37,058 nt of DNA from Flavobacteriales bacterium (lineage in GTDB: Bacteria; Bacteroidota; Bacteroidia; Flavobacteriales; PHOS-HE28): contig SSGN01000105.1 in the NCBI GenBank assembly GCA_008016945.1, positions 1 through 37,058 of the forward strand. Reading direction: 5' to 3'. A model generated the notes under the pieces. It saw only the letters and a list, made by a program, of their open reading frames with translations. It did no database searches and had not been told where the DNA came from. Below are positions 7,427 to 15,076 of this stretch, piece by piece (the stretch's first letter is position 1; each line of letters opens with the position of its first letter). The translations under genes were made by a program, and so were the position numbers.

Positions 7427-9746
7427 TATCGGCCGGGCCCTTCACCAGCTCCACCAGCCGCTGGAAGGCGCGGTGGTTCTCGGCCGAACCGATGCTGCGG
7501 AGCACGCGGCGGCGCTCCACCGCGGTAAGGTGCCAGCTCAACGAGATCTGTTCGGCCTCCGAATGCCGTAATTGGATGTCGATCACTTCCAGCGGCAGGT
7601 CGGCCCAGGCGCTGGCCTGTTGCAGCATGAAGTCGTAGTCCTGGTCCTGCACACGCACCACGTTGTCGTACACACTGCCCAGCGGGTCGAGTACACGCCC
7701 CACGAGCGAGGAGTTGCTTGGTCTCACCTCCAGCTCCTTCTGGGTATCGCGGAGCTGCAGCACCACCACGCCGGAGGTGTTCTCCCGGATCCATTCGCGG
7801 AAAGTGTGCAAGAAGGCCAGGGAGATGCGGTAGCCATAGTTGTCGCGCAGTCCGGCATCCATCACGCGCATGGGCGGACTGCTGGGTAGGGAGACCAGCG
7901 GGGTGATGTACGGGAAAGTGGCGTTCATGCGCAGGGCACTGGTGAGCTTCAGTTCACCGGCATCCTGGTCGTGGAACATCCGTTGGAACTCGATGGCCTC
8001 GGGTTGGCCGTTGTTGTGCAACCCTCCTTCGGGAACGATGTTGGTGAGGAAGGCCATGGGCTGGGAGGCGATCACCAGGCGTCGACCATCGTTGATGGAT
8101 GCCGGAGCCATGGCCATGAGGGGGATCCGTGCTTCACGTTCGGGTTCCACCAGGTCGTTCAGGCGTACGTCGAGCAGCCCGCGGGTGTTCTCGTTCAGGC
8201 GCCGCTCGAAGGTGTATCCGCGGTCCAGGGTGTAGTGCATGCCGCGATCGGTCACGGTGCGGTAGCGCACGAACATGTCGTTGGTCACGAAGCTGAAGGC
8301 GAGCGGGTTCAGCATGTCGGTGGAGACCTCGTCGAGGATCGCGGGGTCGTTGGGATCAAGGAGCGGGTCGTTCTGTTGGGCCAGGAAGAGCTGGCGGTAG
8401 TAGGTGGCGCCGATCAGTCCGCCGGAGGAACCCGTCATCAGCATGGTGCGCTCCATGAGCTCACCGCCCAGGAGGCTGTCGGCGTGTTGCAGGCAGCGCA
8501 GGGTCCAGAGGGTTGCCCTCAGCCCGCCGCCGCTGGTGTTCACGATCACCAGGGGCGGCTTGCCGGACTTCCCGGCCAGGGGGAGGTTGTCGGCCTTCCA
8601 GTGTTCGAGCGTTTCCAGGAGCGCGTCGGCATCGTGGTGGGCGGTGGCCGTGTCGTGGGCCAGCGCCTGGATGTGTTCGCGGTCATAGGGCGCGGGCGTC
8701 ACGGAGTAGTCCAGGCCATAGGCGTGGTTGTCGTACATGAACCGGTCGGTGTACTGGCTCAGGAGGTTCAAGGCGATCACCACTCCGATGATCACGGTGG
8801 CGGTCCAGCCTTGTAGCCAGCTGAAGAGCGCACTGATGACCATGGTGGCCATGGTGAGGAGCAGGAACACGCTGGCACCCGCCGGGATGGCGAAGAACCG
8901 GTACTCGTTGAAGGCGCCCAGGGCGATGAAGCTGAGCACGAGCACCATCTCGAAGATGGAACCGTTGATGTGGTTCTGCCAAAGCACATCGCGGAGCAGC
9001 TCCTTGTCGTAGTGGGCGCTGCTGCGTGCCAGCATGATGCGCAGGCGTGGCGTGAGGTAGGTCTCCACGCGCCACTTCTCGGAGCGCTGCTGGCGCCTCA
9101 GCCAGCGCATGGCCTTCCGTTGTTCCTGCTTGCGGTGGGGCGGCGCATCGTGCATGGGGCCGATGATGTCCACCAACGGTTCCATGGGCCGATGGGCTTC
9201 GGCGTCGCTGCCGAGCAGTTTGATGATGTCCGTGTTGGTGCGCGTGAAGTACAACAGCGCCATGGCCAGGAACAGGCCGATACCGAAGACGAAACCGGAC
9301 AGGTGGATGATGATCGCGGGAGCGGATTCCAGTTCCTTGGTGTATTGGAACCGTGCCGAACAGACCAGGAAGGTGGCGATGAAGATCGCGGGGATCACCG
9401 CGTTGTTGATGTTGAACTTCAGGAATGGCCTGGCGATGGTGGCGATGAACGGGAAGCGGTACCCGTGCATGGCATAACTGTACAGGTTGAAGGCCGTGAT
9501 GAATCCGCCGAGGGCGAATCCCGTGATGGCGTAGGAGATGAAACCCACCTGGCCGAAGTACTCCGGGTACAGGAAGAGATAGGGGATCCCATATTTCACC
9601 CCGATGCTCTCGGTGATGTAGCCGAAAAGCAGAAGCCAGGTGAAGAGCAGCAGATGGTTCTTCTTCAGGTGGAGGATGAGCAGCTGCACCGGAAAGAAGT
9701 ACGCGATCCTTCGGCTGAACGTGCGGTATGTATGGCGAGCGGTCAT
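7362..9746 (-). CDS. Membrane-anchored patatin-like phospholipase
   Basis: A 794-residue protein. The N-terminal ~335 residues hold about eight hydrophobic segments (for example residues 33-50, 68-90, 115-130, 145-167, 265-280, 288-310, 317-330) with a charged cytoplasmic loop at ~180-260. The C-terminal half is a patatin-like lipase: oxyanion loop NTSGGGLRATLW (403-414), nucleophile elbow GSSGG with Ser441, MNATFPYITP (607-616) and the dyad Asp630 in MDAGLRDNYG. It probably hydrolyses acyl esters of membrane lipids at the inner membrane; the substrate is unknown. ATG 9746 is chosen because the upstream extension to 9857 is not hydrophobic and lacks family similarity. A TATAATTG sequence at 9788-9781 could be its -7 box. 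Its 3' end overlaps the convergent kinase gene by 65 bp. Confidence 0.85.
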   Translation of the reverse strand: MTARHTYRTFSRRIAYFFPVQLLILHLKKNHLLLFTWLLLFGYITESIGVKYGIPYLFLYPEYFGQVGFISYAITGFALGGFITAFNLYSYAMHGYRFPFIATIARPFLKFNINNAVIPAIFIATFLVCSARFQYTKELESAPAIIIHLSGFVFGIGLFLAMALLYFTRTNTDIIKLLGSDAEAHRPMEPLVDIIGPMHDAPPHRKQEQRKAMRWLRRQQRSEKWRVETYLTPRLRIMLARSSAHYDKELLRDVLWQNHINGSIFEMVLVLSFIALGAFNEYRFFAIPAGASVFLLLTMATMVISALFSWLQGWTATVIIGVVIALNLLSQYTDRFMYDNHAYGLDYSVTPAPYDREHIQALAHDTATAHHDADALLETLEHWKADNLPLAGKSGKPPLVIVNTSGGGLRATLWTLRCLQHADSLLGGELMERTMLMTGSSGGLIGATYYRQLFLAQQNDPLLDPNDPAILDEVSTDMLNPLAFSFVTNDMFVRYRTVTDRGMHYTLDRGYTFERRLNENTRGLLDVRLNDLVEPEREARIPLMAMAPASINDGRRLVIASQPMAFLTNIVPEGGLHNNGQPEAIEFQRMFHDQDAGELKLTSALRMNATFPYITPLVSLPSSPPMRVMDAGLRDNYGYRISLAFLHTFREWIRENTSGVVVLQLRDTQKELEVRPSNSSLVGRVLDPLGSVYDNVVRVQDQDYDFMLQQASAWADLPLEVIDIQLRHSEAEQISLSWHLTAVERRRVLRSIGSAENHRAFQRLVELVKGPADIRLLAADGGAPSPGAGRVPPR

Positions 9747-9780
9747 CCGCGGAATGGGTACACCGGGGCGTACCGCTTTC

Positions 9781-9788
9781 CAATTATA
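9781..9788 (-). promoter_or_regulatory. -7 box variant (TATAATTG)
   Basis: One mismatch to TAnnTTTG on the reverse strand, 34 nt before the patatin-like gene start. Confidence 0.3.
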
Positions 9789-9929
9789 CGGGCCATCGGG
9801 GCGCAGTGTTGTAACTGGCCTTCGCTGGGCGGAGGCGACAGGCTGGGGTAAGGCCATGGAACGGCCTGTTCATACAGTGATCACCGGTCAACCGGAGACC
9901 AGGGCCCATGCCCTTCCACGCACGGCCAC

Positions 9930-11591
9930 CTACACCTTCGCCAAGGTCAGTGCCATCACCTCGGCCTCCAGGGCTTCGGCCTTCGCTTTCAGCTCATCGG
10001 CCTGTTTCAGCACATCGGCTTTGAAGCCCGCATCATCCAGGCCCGCGCAGTTGATCCTCACGTTGAGGTAGCCGCCGATGGCCCCGGTGCGCGCGCAGAG
10101 GGCGCCCACGCCGGCATCGCTCACGCTGGCCGGTAGGCCTTTTTCGGCCATCGCCTTCATCAGGGACATGCTCTCCACGCACACCTGCATGGTTCGCAAG
10201 GGGGTGTTGATCGCGCCTTTCGTGGCTTCAGCGATCGCGGCCTTACGCGCGGCCTTTTCCTCCGCGCTGCCTTTGGGCAGGCCGAAACAGGCGATGATGC
10301 GGTCGTAGGCCCGGGTGTCCTCGTCCACCAGGAAGAGCAGTTCGTTGCGCAGCTTTTCACCCACCACGGCCCACTGGCTGTATTCCTCCCAGCGGTCGTC
10401 CCAGCCGCGTTTGTGGGCGCTGAGGTTGGCCACCATGGTGCCGAGGGAAACCCCCAGGGCGCCCACGTAGGCCGCTACCGAGCCACCACCTGGAGCGGGG
10501 CTCTCGGCCGCGGTCTCCTCGCTGAAGCGCTTCAGGTCCATGCGCACGAGGCGTTCGTTGTTGGCATCCTCCAGCATGTACTCGATCACCTTCTTCTGCG
10601 GGTCGAAGGGGCCGAGGTCGTCCAAGCCGAGCGACTTCACCGCGATCTTGATCTTCTCGCGTTCCGGGATGCCCAGGCTGCGTTCCTGGCGGGTCAGGTA
10701 GAAGTCCGCGGCATCGAGCAGGGACTGCTTGGGGATCAAGCCCACGAGCTCGCTGCCGGTCACCCGGATCCCGCGTTCCGCCGCGCTCTTGCACGCCTCG
10801 TCGAACGCGACATGCACCGGTGCCACGGTGATGTCCGTGAGGTTCAGCGAGAGTTGTGCGATGCCGTACTCCTCGATGAACCAGCCGATGCCCTTCACCG
10901 TCTTCAGTTTCCCCGGTACCTGCACCTCGGTGCCGTCGGCCTGTTTCACCTTGCGACCGGCCTCGCGGATGTCGAAGGCGATGGCGTTGGCCCGGCGCGT
11001 GCTCGTGGTGTTGAGGTTCACGTTGTACGCCACCAGGAAGTTGCGCGCGCCGATGGCCACCGCGCCGCTCTTGGCCACGCTCTCGGTGAATTCCGCCGGG
11101 CCGTGATCGGGCTTCCACGCGGGGTCCTTCAGTTTCTTGGGCAGGCCCTCGTACTCGCCGCTGCGGTTGTTGGCCAGGTTGCGGCGTTTCTCTTCGCTCG
11201 CGGCGAACTCGTAGCGGTACACGGGGATCGAGAGTTCCGTGCCCACCCGTTCGGCCAGCTTCTTCGCGTACGCGGCCGTCTCTTCCATGCTGATGCCGGC
11301 GATGGGTACGAGCGGACATACATCGGTGGCGCCGAAGCGCGGATGCTCGCCCTTGTGGCTGCGCATGTCGATCAGCTCCTGGGCTTTCTTGATCAGGCGG
11401 AAGGCCGCTTCGATCACCGGTTCCGGCTCGCCCACGAAGGTGATCACCGTGCGGTTGGTGGCCTTTCCGGGGTCCACGTCGAGCAGGCGTACGCCTTCAA
11501 CGGTCTCCACCACGGCGGCGATGGCATCGATCTTGGCACGGTCGCGGCCCTCGCTGATGTTGGGCACGCATTCGATCAAACGGCGGTTCAT
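9930..11591 (-). CDS. ftcD: Bifunctional glutamate formimidoyltransferase / cyclodeaminase
   Basis: A 553-residue fusion. Residues 1-~330 are the formimidoyltransferase, starting RRLIECVPNISEGRD, with the catalytic-type His83 in GEHPRFGATD and the folate-site motif NVNLNT near 191. Residues ~350-553 are the cyclodeaminase (FSEETAAESPAPGGGSVAAY near 356-375). The enzyme moves the formimino group from N-formimino-glutamate to tetrahydrofolate, then releases ammonia to give 5,10-methenyl-THF. It takes the product of HutI, whose gene lies 850 bp upstream on the same strand. An exact -7 box on the reverse strand (11638-11631) suggests a separate promoter. Frame extension to 11645 is rejected because homology starts at MNRRLIECVPN. 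Length and domain order match the fused type. Confidence 0.95.
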   Translation of the reverse strand: MNRRLIECVPNISEGRDRAKIDAIAAVVETVEGVRLLDVDPGKATNRTVITFVGEPEPVIEAAFRLIKKAQELIDMRSHKGEHPRFGATDVCPLVPIAGISMEETAAYAKKLAERVGTELSIPVYRYEFAASEEKRRNLANNRSGEYEGLPKKLKDPAWKPDHGPAEFTESVAKSGAVAIGARNFLVAYNVNLNTTSTRRANAIAFDIREAGRKVKQADGTEVQVPGKLKTVKGIGWFIEEYGIAQLSLNLTDITVAPVHVAFDEACKSAAERGIRVTGSELVGLIPKQSLLDAADFYLTRQERSLGIPEREKIKIAVKSLGLDDLGPFDPQKKVIEYMLEDANNERLVRMDLKRFSEETAAESPAPGGGSVAAYVGALGVSLGTMVANLSAHKRGWDDRWEEYSQWAVVGEKLRNELLFLVDEDTRAYDRIIACFGLPKGSAEEKAARKAAIAEATKGAINTPLRTMQVCVESMSLMKAMAEKGLPASVSDAGVGALCARTGAIGGYLNVRINCAGLDDAGFKADVLKQADELKAKAEALEAEVMALTLAKV

Positions 11592-11630
11592 GGCTTGGAT
11601 TCGGTGGCCTACCCTGTGGCAGGTCGGCCG

Positions 11631-11638
11631 CAAAGCTA
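11631..11638 (-). promoter_or_regulatory. Bacteroidota -7 box (TAGCTTTG) of ftcD
   Basis: Exact TAnnTTTG match on the reverse strand, 39 nt before the ftcD ATG, in the gap after the CPBP gene. Confidence 0.55.
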
Positions 11639-11685
11639 TGCGCAATGGTGGTGGCAGGCCTTATGGCCGTACCGTCGCATGGGGG

Positions 11686-12480
11686 TCAGGCCGGGAACAC
11701 GATGGTGATCAGGTTGTTCACCATGTGCAATAGAACGGGCACCCAGATGGATCCGCTGCGCGAGCGCGCATAGCCCAGCACGACACCCATGGGCAGGATC
11801 AGCATCATCACGGCCACTTCGTACTGCATGTGCATCAGGGCGAACACCCCGGCGGTGATGGCTACTCCGGCATGCTCGTCCACGGTGTGTCGAAGCGTGC
11901 CGTACAGCAAGCCGCGCAGGAGGAATTCCTCGAAGAGCGGGGCCATCACGCCCACGCCCAACACCAGCCACCCCATCGAGGTGGTGCTGCCGATCACCTT
12001 CAACATGAAATCGGTCTTGAACGAGGGCGAAAGCCGAGCCAGCATCTCGATCACCAGGCCAAGGGCGATGAACACACCGAACCAGATGAGCGTGTTGCGC
12101 CAGGAAGGTGTCTTCAGGCCGAGGAACGCGGAGGTCTGCCCCCGTTTCCACAACCGTACCGAGACCAGGATCAGCAGGGTGCAAACGGCACCGCTCCAGA
12201 AGGCCTCGTGGGCCACCAGGTCGCCATGGAAGACCAATTCGTTCATGCGTTCCTGCATCCGCGGGTCCGAGAGCAGGTCCAAGGAGAATCCCTCCTTCAT
12301 CAGGTCCGGGGAGTGTTGGAGCACCCCCTTGATGAACACCCCGGTCTGGATCAGGAAGAACAGCATGATCACCACGCCGAACAGGGCGATGCCCATGGAG
12401 AATTCCAGGCCGGGAGGTCGGCCATGCGTGTTGGCGGCGCCCTCAGGCGATGGCTGTTCCGGATCGTACGGGTATTGCAT
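11686..12480 (-). CDS. CPBP-family intramembrane metalloprotease
   Basis: A 264-residue membrane protein with the three CPBP (Abi/Rce1) motifs: EExxxR at Glu184-Glu185-Arg189 (APLFEEFLLRG), FxxxH at Phe213-His217, and HxxxN at His252-Asn256. About six hydrophobic segments are visible, with a soluble loop at ~55-95. Relatives cleave prenylated proteins in eukaryotes, and in bacteria act in bacteriocin immunity or unknown processing. Here the substrate is unknown. Its first 38 bases lie inside the 3' end of hutI, so the two are cotranscribed and probably translationally coupled. There is no obvious functional link to histidine breakdown. Confidence 0.88.
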   Translation of the reverse strand: MQYPYDPEQPSPEGAANTHGRPPGLEFSMGIALFGVVIMLFFLIQTGVFIKGVLQHSPDLMKEGFSLDLLSDPRMQERMNELVFHGDLVAHEAFWSGAVCTLLILVSVRLWKRGQTSAFLGLKTPSWRNTLIWFGVFIALGLVIEMLARLSPSFKTDFMLKVIGSTTSMGWLVLGVGVMAPLFEEFLLRGLLYGTLRHTVDEHAGVAITAGVFALMHMQYEVAVMMLILPMGVVLGYARSRSGSIWVPVLLHMVNNLITIVFPA

Positions 12481-13723
12481 CGATGAGTACGGTGTCGATA
12501 TGGTCGTTGCCGAAGGCGTAGGGAAGGAAAGCCAGTGAAGGGACCTTGCCGGTGATGATGAGGCTGGCGCGTTTGCCCACGGTGATGCTGCCGAGCTCGG
12601 CGTGCAGGTCCATGGCGGCGGCGGCGTTCAGCGTAAGGGCATGGATGGCCTCCTCGGGCAGCATGCGCAGCTGGATGCACGCCAGGGAGAGCACGAGGTT
12701 CATGTTCCCGCTGGGGGTGGTGCCCGGGTTGAAGTCCGTGGCCAGGGCAACGGGCAGGTCGTGCTGCATCAGGGCGCGGGCCGGGCCATAGGGGATGCGG
12801 ATGAAGAACGAGCAGGAGGGCAGTAGGGTGGGGATCGGTGCCGCGTGCGCCCCGCGTGCGGCCAGGGCCTCGATGTCCGCGGCTTCCATCACCTCCAGAT
12901 GGTCCACGCTCAGGGCCCGGTGGGCGATGGCCGCCTGGATACCCCCGATGCTGGTGAACTGGTTCACGTGCACCTTGCCGCGAAGGCCGTACCGTGCGCC
13001 CGCTTCAAGGATCCGCACCATCTCCTCCACGGTGAAATAGTTCGTTTCGCAGAACACGTCCACGAAATCGGCCAGGCCTTCCGCCGCCACCTGCGGGATG
13101 AGTTCGTTCAGGACAAGGCGCATGTACGCCTCGCGATCCGTTTTGTACGCGGTGGGCAGGGCGTGCGCGGCGAGCAGGGTGGTCTTTACCTGGAGGGGCA
13201 AGGACGCCTTCAACCGGCGCGCCACGCGCAACATCTTCAGTTCGCTATCTAAGTCCAGGCCGTAACCGCTCTTGATCTCCACGGCCACGGTACCCTGGTG
13301 CATCATGGTGCGGAGCCTCTCCTCGGAGCGGGTGTAGAGCTCCTGCTCGCTCATGGCGCGCAGCTTGGCCGCACTGTTGAGGATACCCCCGCCACGCGCG
13401 GCGATCTCCTGGTAGGATAGCCCGTTGATCTTGTCCACGAACTCCTCTTCCCGCGGAGCGGCGTGCACGGTATGGGTGTGTGGGTCGCACCAGCCGGGTA
13501 GCACGTAGCGGTCCGTGGCATCGATCACGGTACGGCCTTCGGTCATGGCGGGGGGCGGGGGGGCGGACATGGGGCCGAAGCCGGTGATGCGGCCTTGATC
13601 GGCGGTTAGCCAGGCGTTCTCCAGCAGGGGGAGGTGGGCCATGGCCAGTCCGGGCACGATGCGGTCGCCGGCGGCACGGATGCCCACGAGGGCCTTGGCG
13701 TTCTTGATCAGTAGGCTGGACAT
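12443..13723 (-). CDS. hutI: Imidazolonepropionase
   Basis: A 426-residue amidohydrolase. The metal motif HTH is at His82-His84 (GWCDPHTHTVHA), followed by the HutI signature EEEFVDKINGLSYQEIAARG with GGGILN. Further landmarks are EIKSGYGLD, the FCETNYFTVEE loop, HVNQFTSIGG and ATDFNPGTTPSG. It hydrolyses 4-imidazolone-5-propionate to N-formimino-L-glutamate, the third step of histidine degradation, which FtcD then consumes. hutH and hutU are not in the window. ATG 13723 is chosen over the TTG three codons upstream. A -7-like box ends 6 nt before the ATG. The gene is divergent from aroC across 201 bp. Confidence 0.95.
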   Translation of the reverse strand: MSSLLIKNAKALVGIRAAGDRIVPGLAMAHLPLLENAWLTADQGRITGFGPMSAPPPPAMTEGRTVIDATDRYVLPGWCDPHTHTVHAAPREEEFVDKINGLSYQEIAARGGGILNSAAKLRAMSEQELYTRSEERLRTMMHQGTVAVEIKSGYGLDLDSELKMLRVARRLKASLPLQVKTTLLAAHALPTAYKTDREAYMRLVLNELIPQVAAEGLADFVDVFCETNYFTVEEMVRILEAGARYGLRGKVHVNQFTSIGGIQAAIAHRALSVDHLEVMEAADIEALAARGAHAAPIPTLLPSCSFFIRIPYGPARALMQHDLPVALATDFNPGTTPSGNMNLVLSLACIQLRMLPEEAIHALTLNAAAAMDLHAELGSITVGKRASLIITGKVPSLAFLPYAFGNDHIDTVLIDAIPVRSGTAIA

Positions 13724-13729
13724 GGCAGG

Positions 13730-13737
13730 CAAAGAAA
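13730..13737 (-). promoter_or_regulatory. -7 box variant (TTTCTTTG) of hutI
   Basis: One mismatch to TAnnTTTG on the reverse strand, ending 6 nt before the hutI ATG; predicts a nearly leaderless mRNA. Confidence 0.35.
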
Positions 13738-13889
13738 GCCCATCGCGGGTTGTCCGTGGTCAGGTGGGCGCAAGTCGGGGCCTTCGGGGCGAGCCTGGGC
13801 GTCCATCGCCGGTGCGCAGCGCCCATCTGCTAACGATCGTATGGTGGATCGCACAACGCGGGCTGGGCGGAGCCGCCTGTCGATGATCC

Positions 13890-13897
13890 TACTTTTG
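13890..13897 (+). promoter_or_regulatory. aroC: Bacteroidota -7 box (TACTTTTG) of aroC
   Basis: Exact TAnnTTTG match 27 nt before the aroC ATG. The leader just downstream can form a 6-bp hairpin with a TTCG tetraloop (13900-13915). Confidence 0.6.
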
Positions 13898-13899
13898 CA

Positions 13900-13915
13900 C
13901 GGGCTTTCGAGCCCG
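13900..13915 (+). other. UUCG-capped hairpin in the aroC leader
   Basis: CGGGCT (13900-13905), TTCG loop, AGCCCG (13910-13915), ending 9 nt before the ATG. UUCG-capped stems are unusually stable. This one lies near the predicted transcript start, so it could protect the 5' end or affect initiation. Confidence 0.5.
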
Positions 13916-13924
13916 CGATCACCC

Positions 13925-15052
13925 ATGCCCGGCAATTCCATCGGCCAGCTTTTCCGGCTCACCACCTTCGGCGAAAGCCATGGCGCGGGCATCGGCGGTG
14001 TGGTGGATGGTTGTCCGGCGGGGCTGAAGCTCGATCTGGATGCCGTGCAACGGGAGCTGGATCGCCGAAGACCGGGCAGCACCCCGTTGGGTACCGCGCG
14101 GAACGAAGGGGATCGCCTGGAAGTGCTCAGTGGCCTGTTCAACGGCGTCACGCTCGGCACCCCCATCGCCTTCCTCCTGCGTAACACCGATGCGCGCAGC
14201 CACGACTACGACACGCTCAAGGATGTCTACCGTCCGGGGCATGCCGACCTCACCTGGGACGCCAAGTACGGCTTGCGCGACCACCGGGGCGGAGGGCGGA
14301 GCAGTGCGCGCGAAACGGCGGCGCGTGTGGTGGGAGGGGCCATCGCACGGCAGCTGCTGGCCCGCGAGGGCGTACGCGTGCAGGCCTATGTGGAACAGGT
14401 GGGCGGAGAGCGGCTCGGCAAGCCGTATACGGAATTGGATCTCGAAAGCGTTTGGAGCAATGCCGTACGCACCGCCGACCCCGATGCCGTGGCCCGCATG
14501 ACCGCGCTGATCGAACACGTTAGAGCCGAGGGCGACTCCATCGGCGGGGTGATCGCCGGCGTGGCCCGTGGTGTGCCCATGGGGCTGGGCGAGCCGGTGT
14601 TCGATCGGTTGGAGGCCGACCTGGCCAAGGCCATGCTCTCCATCAACGCCACGAAAGGATTCCAGATCGGCGAAGGCTTTGCCGCCGCGGCCAAGCGCGG
14701 TTCGGAACACAACGATGGCTTCGAATTTGGCTCGCGCGAACGGGGTGGTGTTGTGAAGAACCCGGGCTTCCGGGTGGAGGAAAGCGCCATCCGCAGCAGC
14801 ACCAACCATGGCGGGGGCACCCTTGGCGGCATCAGCAACGGCGAGGACCTCTGGTTCAGCGTGGCCTTCAAACCGCCCTCCACCATCGCACGGGCCCAGC
14901 GCACCGTGGACCGCACCGGGCAAGCCGTCACCCTCGAAGCACCAGGCAGGCACGATCCTTGCGTGGTGCCCCGTGCCGTGCCCATCGTGGAAGCCATGAC
15001 CTGCCTGGTGCTCGCCGATCACCTCTTACGAAACCGCACCGCACGGGTGTGA
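13925..15052 (+). CDS. aroC: Chorismate synthase
   Basis: A 375-residue enzyme of the shikimate pathway that converts 5-enolpyruvylshikimate 3-phosphate to chorismate with reduced FMN. The N-terminus GNSIGQLFRLTTFGESHG with GAGIGGVVDGCP is diagnostic. Other landmarks are RPGSTPLGTARNEGD, the RDHRGGGRSSARETAARVVGG loop and the C-terminal RHDPCVVPRAVPIVEAM. The frame extends upstream to 13841, but family members start at this point and an exact -7 box lies at 13890-13897, so ATG 13925 is chosen. The AsmA-family gene begins 24 nt after the stop, so aroC probably leads a transcript that includes it and the OmpA-family gene. Confidence 0.97.
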   Translation: MPGNSIGQLFRLTTFGESHGAGIGGVVDGCPAGLKLDLDAVQRELDRRRPGSTPLGTARNEGDRLEVLSGLFNGVTLGTPIAFLLRNTDARSHDYDTLKDVYRPGHADLTWDAKYGLRDHRGGGRSSARETAARVVGGAIARQLLAREGVRVQAYVEQVGGERLGKPYTELDLESVWSNAVRTADPDAVARMTALIEHVRAEGDSIGGVIAGVARGVPMGLGEPVFDRLEADLAKAMLSINATKGFQIGEGFAAAAKRGSEHNDGFEFGSRERGGVVKNPGFRVEESAIRSSTNHGGGTLGGISNGEDLWFSVAFKPPSTIARAQRTVDRTGQAVTLEAPGRHDPCVVPRAVPIVEAMTCLVLADHLLRNRTARV

Positions 15053-15076
15053 ACACCGTGCACCAATAAGAAGACC

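Noticed and set aside
8683..9783. 366-codon reverse-strand frame within the patatin-like gene
   Set aside because: It lies in another frame of the same strand as the patatin gene, has no signature and is Arg/His/Pro-rich.
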